Virus record (IMG/VR): IMGVR_UViG_3300025087_000114
Location: 1-47,489 of that record
From: a virus
DNA: 47,489 nt
Direction: 5' to 3' (one strand)
In this document: one piece after another, positions 23,308-32,552 of the stretch
Layout of the letters: each line of letters begins with the position of its first letter
How positions within the stretch are numbered: the first letter of the stretch is position 1
Notes under the pieces: model-generated
What the model saw: only the letters and a program-made list of their open reading frames with translations
Database searches by the model: none
What the model was told of the DNA's origin: nothing
Position numbers and translations under genes: made by a program

Positions 23308-24770
23308 GCTATCACCAATACATCAATGCGATTAGTTTCTAATGCCCATTTAGCTTCATTTTCACAAAAAATAATAGGTTCTTCATGAGTATTAAAAGAA
23401 GTGTTTATTAATACTGGAATCCCTGTTAAATTATAAAAAGCTCTGACTATCTGATAATAAAAAGGATTAGTTTTATAACTTATGACTTGTGGTCTTACTG
23501 TGCCGTCTACATGAACAACAGCAGGTATTTTATTTTTCCATTCCTCTTTAACCCTCCAACAAGAAGTCATAAAAGGGGCATTATCTTTCCCTACATCATA
23601 ATCCTCTAAGATATCATTAGCAAATTCTTCAAGGACAACAGGGGCAAAAGGCATAAACTCCGTCCTATTGAGCCGTTGGTTCAATGTTTTATTTATGTTA
23701 GCATCCCTTGGATCGGCAAGGATTGTTCTGTTACCTAATGCTCTAGGACCAAACTCCATAGCCCCTTGAAAGAGTCCAACTATTTTGCCATCCTGAATCC
23801 ATTTAGCAATTTCATCAGGGTTCTCCCATGCCCTTTCTTTAGGCAATCCTAAATACATATGCTCTTGTCTCTTGACAGGGATAGGATCAAAAGCACACAA
23901 AGCAGCACCGATAGACAGCCCATCGTCAAGCATGGGAGGTGCTACATAAAATTTGTCTACCAGTTGGCTTATTTTCATGTTAGCTAACACATTGGCAAAA
24001 CAGCCACCAGAAACAGCAACCTTATCATTGCGATTTGTGTTATTACAAAGCCATTCTAAAAGGATTTTCTCAAAAGTGAATTGGCAAGAAGCAGCCATAT
24101 CTTCTCTTGTTATTGGTATACTACTGGCTACTAATTCGTTAATCCTTTTAAAGATTATATTTTCTTCTCTTTTACCAATAGACCTTATCTTTCCACCTAC
24201 AACACAGAATAAATTATTAAACCAACCCCTATTTTTCCCAGAAGCAGCAAGTCCCATTACCTTGCCTTCATGCCTATTCGGGGTAAACCCTAAAGCTTCT
24301 GTGACATAATAATACAGCATCCCAAAAGCTTCATCTTCGTCTTTTCTGAGACTTTCAACCCTTGTGATCTTACCACCTTTGCAATGATTTATGGACCCGA
24401 AATAATCTTCGCCACCACCGTCAAGCGTAAATACTTTACATTCATCCCATCCAGACCATGCATAAGCCAAAGCTGCATGGGCTTCATGGTGAGGGACTAA
24501 GGTAGCATTAGGGTAAAGTTCAAGAACCTTGTTGGTATCTTGTGCATGGGTTCTCCCAGAATGGAGGTTAGGGGTAGCAATCATAACTCTATCAAAATCC
24601 CATGGTGAACAGCCAAGTTCTTTACAGATATACATTATTGATCTAGCTGGTATACCTCCTTGTTTTTTGTTACCTGTTAGCCTTTCCTCCTCCAAAGCAA
24701 TAACAACTTTACCGTCTTCCAAAACAGCGGCAGAAGAATCATGACCACAATAAAGACCTAAAACCCTCAT
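23304..24770 (-). CDS. NodU/CmcH-type carbamoyltransferase
   Basis: A 488-residue enzyme. The N-terminal half (1-300) has MRVLGLYCGHDSSAAVLEDG and HHEAHAALAYAWSG plus TLDGGGEDYF, the ASKHA-like carbamoyl-adenylate part; the C-terminal half has GPRALGNRTILADPR and FAPVVLEEF, as in TobZ/CmcH. The family moves carbamoyl from carbamoyl phosphate onto a hydroxyl of a sugar or antibiotic, or in some phages onto modified DNA bases. The start follows GAGGAAC. No base-modifying synthase is present, and GT4 neighbours favour sugar carbamoylation. Confidence 0.9.
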   Translation of the reverse strand: MRVLGLYCGHDSSAAVLEDGKVVIALEEERLTGNKKQGGIPARSIMYICKELGCSPWDFDRVMIATPNLHSGRTHAQDTNKVLELYPNATLVPHHEAHAALAYAWSGWDECKVFTLDGGGEDYFGSINHCKGGKITRVESLRKDEDEAFGMLYYYVTEALGFTPNRHEGKVMGLAASGKNRGWFNNLFCVVGGKIRSIGKREENIIFKRINELVASSIPITREDMAASCQFTFEKILLEWLCNNTNRNDKVAVSGGCFANVLANMKISQLVDKFYVAPPMLDDGLSIGAALCAFDPIPVKRQEHMYLGLPKERAWENPDEIAKWIQDGKIVGLFQGAMEFGPRALGNRTILADPRDANINKTLNQRLNRTEFMPFAPVVLEEFANDILEDYDVGKDNAPFMTSCWRVKEEWKNKIPAVVHVDGTVRPQVISYKTNPFYYQIVRAFYNLTGIPVLINTSFNTHEEPIIFCENEAKWALETNRIDVLVIA

Positions 24771-24805
24771 TTAGGTTCCTCGCTTTCCTCTTTTGTTTTT
24801 TCTAT

Positions 24806-24910
24806 TTAACCACATTCTATACAGAGTATATCACCGTCTATCTCAGTCCAGTCGTCTGCATAGCAAGCAAGCATCCCACACTTGTCACAGTGAACAGCCA
24901 TTGTCCTCAT
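24806..24910 (-). CDS. 34-residue zinc-ribbon protein
   Basis: ATG 24910 overlaps the methyltransferase stop by 4 bp (ATGA) after AAAGGAAAG. The product has CDKCGMLAC and CIEC, a compact four-cysteine zinc-ribbon. It lies between the methyltransferase and carbamoyltransferase genes and may bind or carry a metal for the cluster; function unknown. Confidence 0.55.
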   Translation of the reverse strand: MRTMAVHCDKCGMLACYADDWTEIDGDILCIECG

Positions 24911-25518
24911 TTACTTTCCTTTCTTTGAGCAACTAAAAGCCAATTATAAGTTGGCCTACCTTCATGATATCCTTCAAGGAATTTTGAAAAGATAATTACA
25001 TCAAGATTAGCATCTTGGATAATTTTCTCAAGTCCTTCCTGTGTGAATTGTTGGATATGAGGATGGTGAGATAGCCCTTCATCAGGAGTGATAGAAACTA
25101 TTTTATCCTTATGAGACGGGAGACTTTGAAAATAGTCCCAGAGATTATCAAACCCCATTGCCTTTAAGCCGTCATCATACATTTCCGCTTTTGCTATATC
25201 AAGATTGGGTCCTTCTTGAGGGAGTCTCCATTCTTCATAGATAGTAGCAACCAGCCTTTTTGCCACCCTAGCAGCTTCAAACAGGACTTTAGCGGGATCA
25301 GGACAATGCTCAAGCATATCACCTAGGATAGCTGTATCAAAGGTTTGATCTTCAAAAGGCAGATTGTGTGCGTCAGCCTGGACAAAGTTTGGATGGTTGT
25401 ATACATCCAAATCAACGTGGGTAGCCCTTCCCCCAAAACCACATGGGTCTTCTCCACAACCGATATTAACTATTTTCCCAACTGCAAACATTTGCTGAAA
25501 TTCAAGCCTTTTGCTCAT
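24907..25518 (-). CDS. SAM-dependent methyltransferase (class I)
   Basis: A 203-residue protein with VNIGCGEDP (motif I, about 17-25), VDLDV (acidic residue after beta2), ADAHNLPFEDQTFDTAILGD and LEHCPDPAKVLFEAARV, the Methyltransf_11 pattern. The catalytic fold is a Rossmann class I type. The substrate is unknown; in this block it is likely a sugar or lipid-linked glycan. It lies in the operon between two small cysteine-rich genes. Confidence 0.8.
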   Translation of the reverse strand: MSKRLEFQQMFAVGKIVNIGCGEDPCGFGGRATHVDLDVYNHPNFVQADAHNLPFEDQTFDTAILGDMLEHCPDPAKVLFEAARVAKRLVATIYEEWRLPQEGPNLDIAKAEMYDDGLKAMGFDNLWDYFQSLPSHKDKIVSITPDEGLSHHPHIQQFTQEGLEKIIQDANLDVIIFSKFLEGYHEGRPTYNWLLVAQRKESK

Positions 25519-25627
25519 CTTCTTTTGTTCCTTCCTTAAGAGGTAATGGGCATTCTTTCACAGCAGCACATTTAATAGCACTACCAGCACCAGGGCAACC
25601 AGCTTTGATGCAATCTTGAAATGTCAT
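25502..25627 (-). CDS. 41-residue four-cysteine peptide
   Basis: ATG 25627 overlaps the radical SAM stop by 4 bp (ATGA) after GGAGATTT; the stop lies inside the methyltransferase start. The peptide has CIKAGCPG and, further on, CAAVKECP, i.e. two CxxxxC pairs, then a charged tail. It could be a metal or iron-sulfur protein or, much less surely, a peptide substrate of the neighbouring enzymes. Confidence 0.5.
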   Translation of the reverse strand: MTFQDCIKAGCPGAGSAIKCAAVKECPLPLKEGTKEDEQKA

Positions 25628-26808
25628 TTTTTAAATCTCCTTTCAAGATAATCTCTTGCTTCCACAATCTCTTGTTTGGTTAAGGATGAAGTCCATACCA
25701 TTGATTGGTATAAACCTATTTTACCCTTATAAAACATATTTGTCAAATCTAGTTCATTCCAATCAATGTCAAATTTATTTTTATGTTCGTAAATATAAGA
25801 GCCTTTGAATGGCTGGAAGATGGTAAAATCTATATCATCCAGATTTAATTCCGATACAAGAGAAGCTGTTTCGCTTATCGTCTCTCTTGATTCAGAAGGC
25901 AACCCGACGATAAAGAATCCTTTTACCCTTATCTCATGCCTATGCAACATCTTTACAGCAGCTTTTATAGTGTCTGTGTTTTCGCCTTTATTTATAAGAG
26001 AAAGAATTTTATCAGAACCAGATTCTATTCCCATCCCTATCTCGACACAACCACTTTGAGCCATTTTTTCTACGAGTTCATCACCTAATTTAAGTAGAAG
26101 ATCAGCCCTTGTAAACCCTCTCCATTTTATCTTTTCCTCTTTAAGGAAAGCAGCAATCTTAGCAAAACGGATAGGATCAGCTATAAAGATATCATCAAAG
26201 AACATAAAAGCATTATACCCGTAAACGTACTTTAATACAAGAAGTTCTCTTATAACATCGGCAGCAGAATTCAAAACAATTTTGCCAGCAGATTTACAGC
26301 AAAATCCACAGCTAAAAGGACAGCCCCTAGAGGTCATAATTGATGTAGCAGGTAGATCATCTATAGTATAGCTATACTTTTTGATATCTATTGCCGATCT
26401 ATCAGGTAGATATTGAGGGACAGGCAAATCACCCGTAAATTCTGCATCGAAGTCTAAGGCTAGAGGTAAGACGTTTTCTCCGTTGCCTATAACTACGGAG
26501 TCAAAGTTGCCACATGAGCCAGGGTCAACGGTAGCATGAGGGCCACCAATAATAACCTTTGCCTTTGGTTCTATCTTCCTTATGTGTTTTAGTGCTGCTA
26601 ATGCTAGGGGGAATTGCGGAGTTGTGGCGCTTATACCATAAAAAGAAAAGCCCCTGGGTATCTCCTCGATGTTCGTATCGTGAACGTAGGACTTGATACC
26701 ATGATGGTTCAAAGCTGTAACTAAGTAGAGAATACCCAAGGGAGGGAATACTTTTTCGTCAATAAGGAAAGGGCTTGGTAAAGACACCAAACAAATGGTT
26801 TTTGACAT
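25624..26808 (-). CDS. B12-binding-type radical SAM enzyme
   Basis: A 394-residue enzyme. Residues 1-140 resemble a B12-binding domain (PPLGILYLVTALNHHG, ISATTPQFPLALAAL, IIGGPHATVDPG). SRGCPFSCGFCCKS (about 160-173) holds the CxxxCxxC cluster motif of radical SAM enzymes, followed by the TIM-barrel pattern with GMGIESGSD and KGFFIVGLPSE. Such enzymes often methylate or rearrange unactivated carbons in natural products and glycans. The classical DxHxxG cobalamin motif was not seen. TAATG coupled to the GT2-like gene. Confidence 0.85.
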   Translation of the reverse strand: MSKTICLVSLPSPFLIDEKVFPPLGILYLVTALNHHGIKSYVHDTNIEEIPRGFSFYGISATTPQFPLALAALKHIRKIEPKAKVIIGGPHATVDPGSCGNFDSVVIGNGENVLPLALDFDAEFTGDLPVPQYLPDRSAIDIKKYSYTIDDLPATSIMTSRGCPFSCGFCCKSAGKIVLNSAADVIRELLVLKYVYGYNAFMFFDDIFIADPIRFAKIAAFLKEEKIKWRGFTRADLLLKLGDELVEKMAQSGCVEIGMGIESGSDKILSLINKGENTDTIKAAVKMLHRHEIRVKGFFIVGLPSESRETISETASLVSELNLDDIDFTIFQPFKGSYIYEHKNKFDIDWNELDLTNMFYKGKIGLYQSMVWTSSLTKQEIVEARDYLERRFKK

Positions 26809-27467
26809 TACAGTTGGAGCCTTTCTCTTTCACCCTTCCAGTTTAATTTACAAAAATCAATATGACCACATTTAACAGCAGTGTCAATATGGATAGGGAT
26901 ATTAAGTTTTTTAACTTTCTCAAAGAAATAAAAATCTTCCGAAACTCCAGAAGGTGATCTACCTTGAGTCCATTCAAAATAAGGTTCTTCCAGCCTGTCA
27001 AAAATTTTAAGATCAATCAGACAACAGCCAGCACCGACCATTATATCAGGGTGAGTTAACAGGGAGTTAGCATCCAAAACTTCAGGGAGAACAGGGGCGT
27101 ACCTACCATCTCCTGATTTAGCCTGTTGAATCCAGACACCAGGGGCGCAATGTTTGCTACCGTAGACACCACAAACAATAGGCAATCGCCAATTATAAAG
27201 TCTAACTAAGCCATCCGTAGGTAAACAAACATCAGAATCAAGGAAAAAGATATGTGACGCACCCATTTTTTTAGCTTGGGTTACTAAGTCACACCTTGCC
27301 CTGTCTATTGGTAAACCACGGTTAGCTATAATAGAAAAAGGTACGGGTGATTGCAAGACCTTAAACTGAACCGCCCATTCAAAAGTAACTATTCCAACGT
27401 GAGGTATGGCAATAACAATTAAATCGTTACTACCAGGGAGATTTTCCCAAGCACCAATACCACTCAT
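26808..27467 (-). CDS. GT2/GT-A type glycosyltransferase
   Basis: A 219-residue protein with FFLDSDVCLP (the DxD metal site, about 74-83), the acceptor-side SEDFYFFEKVKKLNI and AVKCGHIDF near the C-terminus, which is the pattern of short phage GT-A enzymes. The N-terminus NRGLPIDRARCDLV also fits. It begins the modification block (reading along the minus strand) directly after the head genes and is coupled to the radical SAM enzyme. Confidence 0.75.
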   Translation of the reverse strand: MSGIGAWENLPGSNDLIVIAIPHVGIVTFEWAVQFKVLQSPVPFSIIANRGLPIDRARCDLVTQAKKMGASHIFFLDSDVCLPTDGLVRLYNWRLPIVCGVYGSKHCAPGVWIQQAKSGDGRYAPVLPEVLDANSLLTHPDIMVGAGCCLIDLKIFDRLEEPYFEWTQGRSPSGVSEDFYFFEKVKKLNIPIHIDTAVKCGHIDFCKLNWKGERERLQL

Positions 27468-27481
27468 TTTTTTATCCTTTC

Positions 27482-27817
27482 TTATCTCCCGAATGATACC
27501 ACAGCTACTAAACTAGAAGCAGCAGGGGTCCCATCACCAGTGCCCAAAGTTACGTCAAATACATGGCCCGACCAGTTAAGATAAATTTGGTCCTGCCCTG
27601 AGCATAGAGTAGCACCTAACCATTGACCAGCAGCGAAGATAATACTGGAGAGTCTTGTAGAGACAGCAGCAGAAACACCAGAAGTTGTTACCCTTGTAAC
27701 ATCCATTCTAAAGAGGCCATCTATCCCTGAAGCACCTACATAAGATTCATTATATTTTTTGCCTACGGCAAGACCAGAGCCATAAACGCTTATTCCGTCA
27801 TGGTGAGTACATCCCAT
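27482..27817 (-). CDS. Small beta-rich virion protein after the capsid gene
   Basis: ATG 27817 follows AGGAGGTTTGAT; the longer frame from 27877 has no such site. The 111-residue product is Gly/Ser/Val-rich (GISVYGSGLAVGKKY, VTRVTTSGVSAAVSTRL), ending VTLGTGDGTPAASSLVAVVS. This composition and position just after the capsid gene suggest a decoration or minor head protein. Confidence 0.5.
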   Translation of the reverse strand: MGCTHHDGISVYGSGLAVGKKYNESYVGASGIDGLFRMDVTRVTTSGVSAAVSTRLSSIIFAAGQWLGATLCSGQDQIYLNWSGHVFDVTLGTGDGTPAASSLVAVVSFGR

Positions 27818-27868
27818 ATCAAACCTCCTTTCGTACCCATAAAGGGCAGGGAGCAGATTGGACTTACC

Positions 27869-27883
27869 GGGTATCATATACCC
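27869..27883 (-). other. Short hairpin upstream of the small virion gene
   Basis: GGGTAT-CAT-ATACCC, a perfect 6-bp stem with a 3-base loop, lies between the capsid gene stop (27919) and the next start. No T-tract follows, so it may be an attenuator or RNA processing site, not a terminator. Confidence 0.35.
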
Positions 27884-27918
27884 AGCGACAACCTACCCCC
27901 CGCGATCAGAGTCACTTA

Positions 27919-28839
27919 TTAAATATTACCAACTCCGGGAGTGCCAACAATGCCACGCCAACCAGAGAAGCCGACAGAGAAACGCATATATGCTTTAAAC
28001 TTTGCATCCCCTGTATCGAAATCATCATCATTATCAAAGGCCAGTTTTTCACGCCAGAAGAACCTAAGATAATGGTCCTCTTTACCAGAGCACAAAAACC
28101 ATGCGGAATTAGAAGAGAGATAATGACCAACCATATATTTCAAATCTTCATCAGCAAGAGAGTTAATCTCATTGTCGGATGTATGGGGTTTCTTCTCACT
28201 ATTCAAGAGCTCCCTTGCCATCCATTTAAGATGATTATGAACCACAAGAGTTCTTGGCCTAACGAGGATGGGCAGGTCCCTATCATCTGTAGTATTCTCC
28301 ATAAGCTCTATGGCAGATTGGAGGGAAGTTATAGACAAGTCAGCATCAGTGGTGAGGCGGTTAGAATAAGGGCCAGAACCAGCAGCACCAGATACATTAG
28401 GATGAGTCAGAGAACAAAGAGGTTTACCATCAAGACCAAGCTGAGTTGTAGAGAAAGCATAGTTCATAACATTCCATGCCTGGATTTCTTCTGTCTGATG
28501 GGCAGATCTTGACAACGCTTGAGGCATACGCTTAATCACGTTGTACTGGTCATCTTTATACAACTCATGAGTAACCCGAAACCCCAGACCAAAAGGCACA
28601 GGAGTATAAGTTTTAAGCGCACCCTGAATAGGGTCATCATAAGTTATAGGCATACCTTCTGTTTTCTGGACCATCTGACCAAGACCAGTAATTTCGCCGT
28701 CTTGTTCATAAGCCCTTTCAGTTGACATAACATCAAACAGTTCGGTATATTCTTTCGGACGCATTCCATATTTCTCAAAGAAAATTTCATGCAATTCCGG
28801 CTGGAGTAAATTGCTAAAAGCAGACGAGCGACTAGGCAT
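27919..28839 (-). CDS. Major capsid protein (HK97-fold type)
   Basis: A 306-residue protein, by far the best capsid candidate: it follows the scaffold and decoration-like genes and has the gpT-like head subunit pattern, with LFDVMSTERAYEQDGEITGL near the N-terminus, GFRVTHELYKDDQYN and a C-terminal strand FRSVGFSGW-like (FSVGFSGWRGI). Length and the GTYxRxxG-like acidic loops fit. It forms the icosahedral shell. Confidence 0.75.
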   Translation of the reverse strand: MPSRSSAFSNLLQPELHEIFFEKYGMRPKEYTELFDVMSTERAYEQDGEITGLGQMVQKTEGMPITYDDPIQGALKTYTPVPFGLGFRVTHELYKDDQYNVIKRMPQALSRSAHQTEEIQAWNVMNYAFSTTQLGLDGKPLCSLTHPNVSGAAGSGPYSNRLTTDADLSITSLQSAIELMENTTDDRDLPILVRPRTLVVHNHLKWMARELLNSEKKPHTSDNEINSLADEDLKYMVGHYLSSNSAWFLCSGKEDHYLRFFWREKLAFDNDDDFDTGDAKFKAYMRFSVGFSGWRGIVGTPGVGNI

Positions 28840-28850
28840 AACCTACCTCC

Positions 28851-29426
28851 TTATAGAGCCATTGCAGTAGGAGCCGATGTATTCAACACCGCACTATTCT
28901 GCAATTGGCAGGAAGGTTGAAGGACTTGGAAGTACGCTCTTCCATAAAATGAAGGAACTGTGTCTTGTTCATAAAGCCCTACAACCCTAACCATAGCAGT
29001 AGAATAATTCCCTGCCTTTGCTTTATCTACATAAGTTCTACCGCTCAAGCTGGTAAGACCAAACAGCTGCCCGTTGTCCAATGCCGCTGTTTGGGCAGAA
29101 GCAGAAACAGAAGAATGGCCAACATTACCAACAAAGATAACTGATGGAGAAGCAACAAATACACCGCGAACGGAAGACGTTGATCCCAAAGCATTATCAG
29201 CTGCAAAACCTACAATACCATAACCACTTGCATCCGTCCCAGGCTTGGTAAGGCCAATTCTGTTGCCTGTCGAACCAGAAAGGCAAACCATTTCACCAGC
29301 ACGAAACGATTCGGCCCCCAATTCAGGGAAAGACCACAGAGGAACACACCCCCCAACAAGATCAACTCTCGGCATTACACCGATAAGATCAGTTAGAGAA
29401 GAACCAGCACTATTCTTCCTTGACAT
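28851..29426 (-). CDS. Head decoration/stabilisation-type protein
   Basis: A 191-residue, Gly/Ser/Val-rich beta protein (RAGEMVCLSGSTGNRIGL, GYGIVGFAADNALGS). It lies directly before the capsid gene on the minus strand, the usual place for a decoration protein. Begins with a short disordered N-terminus. Confidence 0.55.
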   Translation of the reverse strand: MSRKNSAGSSLTDLIGVMPRVDLVGGCVPLWSFPELGAESFRAGEMVCLSGSTGNRIGLTKPGTDASGYGIVGFAADNALGSTSSVRGVFVASPSVIFVGNVGHSSVSASAQTAALDNGQLFGLTSLSGRTYVDKAKAGNYSTAMVRVVGLYEQDTVPSFYGRAYFQVLQPSCQLQNSAVLNTSAPTAMAL

Positions 29427-29440
29427 AACAAACCTCCTAC

Positions 29441-29806
29441 TTAATACTCAAAAGTCTTAACACCAGCAGCAGCAGCTTCTTCTTTAAACTTGTCAACAGC
29501 CGCAGTGGTTCGTTGTTTCGTCTTCATTTCTTCTTTTTCTATACGGGTTTTGTGGACTTCAAGAGGGATTTTACCAAGGATCAAATCACCATATTCGCTA
29601 CCTTCAATGGTTTCGTACCCTTCAGCCATCCTTACTCTCATGTTTTGTGGACGAATGTTAAGAGCACGATAATGATATTTGTCTGGTCCCGTTTTAAACT
29701 TGTCAAACGGGTCAAACTGTTCATTAGCCAAAGTAGGTTCTTTTACAGGTCCACTTAATTCAATTCTTGCTCCATCCCTTACTTGGAGAGGTACAGCTTT
29801 ATTCAT
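29441..29806 (-). CDS. 121-residue head-associated hypothetical protein
   Basis: ATG 29806 overlaps the scaffold stop (ATGA), so the upstream in-frame ATG at 29821 is not used. Acidic middle (GYETIEGSEYGDLIL) and a helical Lys/Glu-rich C-terminal third. It lies between scaffold and decoration genes. No motif; possibly a head assembly factor. Confidence 0.5.
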   Translation of the reverse strand: MNKAVPLQVRDGARIELSGPVKEPTLANEQFDPFDKFKTGPDKYHYRALNIRPQNMRVRMAEGYETIEGSEYGDLILGKIPLEVHKTRIEKEEMKTKQRTTAAVDKFKEEAAAAGVKTFEY

Positions 29807-30486
29807 CTTTCGCCCCCGCATTTTACTCTTTTCTCAGCGTATTTTTTATATGCTTCTTCTTTTGTAATACCAGGATTAAACCTAATAGCAACCCGTTTTT
29901 CATCATCCGTCAAATTGGTAGGAGTTGTTCCTGATAGGCCCTCTGAAGGAGTAGACCCCTCCAAACCACCAGCAACTTTTTCATGATGTTCGGTTTTAAG
30001 TTTTTCCCGCACCTTACTTTCAAATTCAACAGGATCAAAATACAGTCCTTTAACCATTTTAAAGATTTGGCCTACAATGTTCGGCTGAGTTTTGAGCTTA
30101 GGAAACTGAGTAATAATATTATCTATCTCATTTTCATATTTCAAAAAATCAGGATCGCTTTTAAAGGCTTCTTTTTGGTGGTTATAGGTTGACGTAAAAA
30201 GAGGATCAACAATTTTTCTAACGACTTTTTCTATAGCCTTTGCAGGTTCCTTAAAGAAAAGTTGATCGTCGTCATCTTCATCCTCTCCGGGTTCTTGTCT
30301 GTAAGGGGGTGTTGTTTGCAACTCGGTCAACATCCTCTCTTTTTCCGAAAGTGTCTGAGACTTACGAGTAAATTCGCCTTCCAACTCTTTGTACGCACTC
30401 GCAAGATCATCAGCAGTTTTAAACCTACCTAGAATGAGTTCCTCTGGTTGCTCTGAATTAGAGGCAGGGTTTGCTTCATCGGCCAT
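29803..30486 (-). CDS. Scaffold-like head assembly protein
   Basis: A 227-residue acidic, helical protein with KTADDLASAYKELE near the N-terminus, an acidic Asp/Glu run (GEDEDDDD) and a disordered Thr/Ser/Gly stretch near residue 190. This composition and its place between portal and capsid genes are what scaffold proteins show. It is not a protease: no catalytic Ser/His pattern was seen. Confidence 0.7.
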   Translation of the reverse strand: MADEANPASNSEQPEELILGRFKTADDLASAYKELEGEFTRKSQTLSEKERMLTELQTTPPYRQEPGEDEDDDDQLFFKEPAKAIEKVVRKIVDPLFTSTYNHQKEAFKSDPDFLKYENEIDNIITQFPKLKTQPNIVGQIFKMVKGLYFDPVEFESKVREKLKTEHHEKVAGGLEGSTPSEGLSGTTPTNLTDDEKRVAIRFNPGITKEEAYKKYAEKRVKCGGER

Positions 30487-30721
30487 TTTCTTCCTTCCTT
30501 TCTTCGAATGATTCTATTAATGTTTCTGGGAGTTTAGCCACAACATCATGCAAGATTTCATACCTGGATAAATAATAAGGGTTAATATTCCCGTCCCTTG
30601 CATTTACTATTGAAATAATTAATGCACTATTAGCTAGTCTGTGGACCTCCTCCAGTATAATTTTCCAACCCGCTGACTTCTCCAAATCTCTGAGAACCTG
30701 GATTGTTTCCACTTTGTTCAT
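30476..30721 (-). CDS. 81-residue hypothetical protein between scaffold and portal
   Basis: ATG 30721 is taken; an in-frame TTG at 30736 is weaker. The gene overlaps the portal C-terminus by 92 bp and the scaffold start by 11 bp. The product is helical, with a Cys-free KVETIQVLRDLEKSAG start. The overlap with the portal end leaves two readings of the same DNA. Confidence 0.5.
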   Translation of the reverse strand: MNKVETIQVLRDLEKSAGWKIILEEVHRLANSALIISIVNARDGNINPYYLSRYEILHDVVAKLPETLIESFEERKEENGR

Positions 30722-32546
30722 TGACCAAGTCTCCAATCATCCCTATAAAATTAGTTACTTTATCCCCTTGCCCATATGCTTCTTTTATAACATCAGGCAA
30801 TTCAGGTATATAGTTAGTTACGTCTATCTTCTCAAACGATCTTACCAAATCTTGAGCCATTGTATAATAAGAGCGAATTACCCCGAAAATAAAGCCTCTA
30901 AGTTCTTCCGGCATCTGGATTTGAGGAGCCATAACAGTTGAAATCAGCTGTATCATTTGGCTAAATATCTGTCCTAATTGTTGCAGTAAGAGGAGGTTAG
31001 ATTGCTTTTCAATTTCCTTATTTACGCTCAAAGATGTTGCAGCACAAGAGAAGCCATATTCTTCCCTAAAATTGTCTATATCGACTGGAGGCAAAAGGAC
31101 ATCATCAAAATTACCGTCTCCACCATCTACAGAAAAAAGTTTTTCAGGTCGATATTGTGCGTAGAGCTCAATCACTTGGTACGCCAATTCAGCAAAAGCT
31201 TTACGGGAATTGTTTATGACCAAGTCAAAATGCCTGCCTGATTCTTGAAGCAGAGCAAGCGTGCCAGTTGCAGTAGCTCTACTTTTCATCGTAGAACTTT
31301 CTTTTCCTAGAGTATAGTCTGTAACTTTGGTTCGCCTTTCATGGTAATCTCTAAGCAAAGAATGCAACACAAAATTACTTTGATGAACTTCTCCTAAAGA
31401 AAATTCTTGAAGATCAGTAGGGTCATCAAGCCAAAAAGTCACACCAGGGTAAAGTTCCCCTATATCTCTTTTGGCTCCTTTTCTACCCTTGAAACATTTT
31501 ACATTAGCTATAGTAGCATTGTCAATCGTTTGATTGAAAGTTGTGTTAATAGCTTCTTGCAAGTGTTCACTTTGTTCACAAATTCCTTTACCATAAACCC
31601 TTTTTACCCTTGGTTGATATACATTTTTAATAAAGGGCCTACGACCATGGTTATAGGGAAAATGAATCCACCTAAGATTAACCCCCATATCTTTATGGAG
31701 AGTCATAACTGTAGGTTCCGCGAATCCATCACCGTCTATGTCATAATCAAAATAGACTTCATATAAGGTATATTCTTTTAATTCACCTGGGGAAGTCCTC
31801 TGTGTATTCTCTACTTCATTCTCTTTTGTTTGGACTATGTCAGAGCCAGTATCAGGGTCACTTGTTGATTCGTCTGGGTATTTTACAATTTTGTCTATAT
31901 TTTTATAAATACCCATTGTTTGTTTCATTTTAAGGGTATTTTCATTTGGCCGAATTCTATGAGCTACGAAAGAACAAGTTTGCAAATCAATAGCATTAGT
32001 AGGAAATATTAAATCCTCTATAGAAATTATATCGACTTTTACATCGTCAAACTCTTTAAATTTATCCCTTCCTACTTTTTTCTTTTCATAACACCAGTAC
32101 GGTTTAATGAAGCCAGTACCCATTTTATTTTTTTCAAGCAACCATTGCGCTCCGACTTCATAAAGATCGACAACATTTACCAACACTTGTTCCAAAAATC
32201 TTTCGATTTGAGCACAACTGTCTTTGTTTATGTTTTTCTTTTTGGGCCTAACCTGAATATATGGATGGACACTAAGAAGGGTGTTGACTTCTCTTGAATG
32301 GATAGTTTCTACAGCAATAGCCGAAAGAGGTAAGGAAATATTGCTTGCCCCTTTCCAAGGGAAATCTTTCTTTTCAGGCAAAATTTCTTCGTACTGTTTT
32401 ATCCATTTGATCCAACGCTTTTCAAGACTTGATCTGTCCTGTAGGGCAAGCGTAATTTGATCGGACACCCATTTAATAACGTCTTTCTCTATTTTAGGGT
32501 CAACTTGGACTATAAGAGAATCTGATTTTGCCTGCTGCTTTGCCAT
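30630..32546 (-). CDS. Portal protein
   Basis: A 638-residue protein with EILPEKKDFPWKGASNISLP (about 53-72), the entry motif of many large portal proteins, a central crown with YYTMAQDLVRS and an acidic C-terminus. It is followed by scaffold and capsid genes and preceded by small head genes, as in other tailed phages. It forms the dodecameric DNA channel and the terminase docking site. Confidence 0.85.
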   Translation of the reverse strand: MAKQQAKSDSLIVQVDPKIEKDVIKWVSDQITLALQDRSSLEKRWIKWIKQYEEILPEKKDFPWKGASNISLPLSAIAVETIHSREVNTLLSVHPYIQVRPKKKNINKDSCAQIERFLEQVLVNVVDLYEVGAQWLLEKNKMGTGFIKPYWCYEKKKVGRDKFKEFDDVKVDIISIEDLIFPTNAIDLQTCSFVAHRIRPNENTLKMKQTMGIYKNIDKIVKYPDESTSDPDTGSDIVQTKENEVENTQRTSPGELKEYTLYEVYFDYDIDGDGFAEPTVMTLHKDMGVNLRWIHFPYNHGRRPFIKNVYQPRVKRVYGKGICEQSEHLQEAINTTFNQTIDNATIANVKCFKGRKGAKRDIGELYPGVTFWLDDPTDLQEFSLGEVHQSNFVLHSLLRDYHERRTKVTDYTLGKESSTMKSRATATGTLALLQESGRHFDLVINNSRKAFAELAYQVIELYAQYRPEKLFSVDGGDGNFDDVLLPPVDIDNFREEYGFSCAATSLSVNKEIEKQSNLLLLQQLGQIFSQMIQLISTVMAPQIQMPEELRGFIFGVIRSYYTMAQDLVRSFEKIDVTNYIPELPDVIKEAYGQGDKVTNFIGMIGDLVNEQSGNNPGSQRFGEVSGLENYTGGGPQTS

Positions 32547-32552
32547 TATGCC

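Noticed and set aside
23304-24770. Carbamoyltransferase as evidence for DNA hypermodification
   Set aside because: No thymidylate synthase-like, hydroxymethylase or kinase gene for modified bases was found; the role in glycans is favoured instead.
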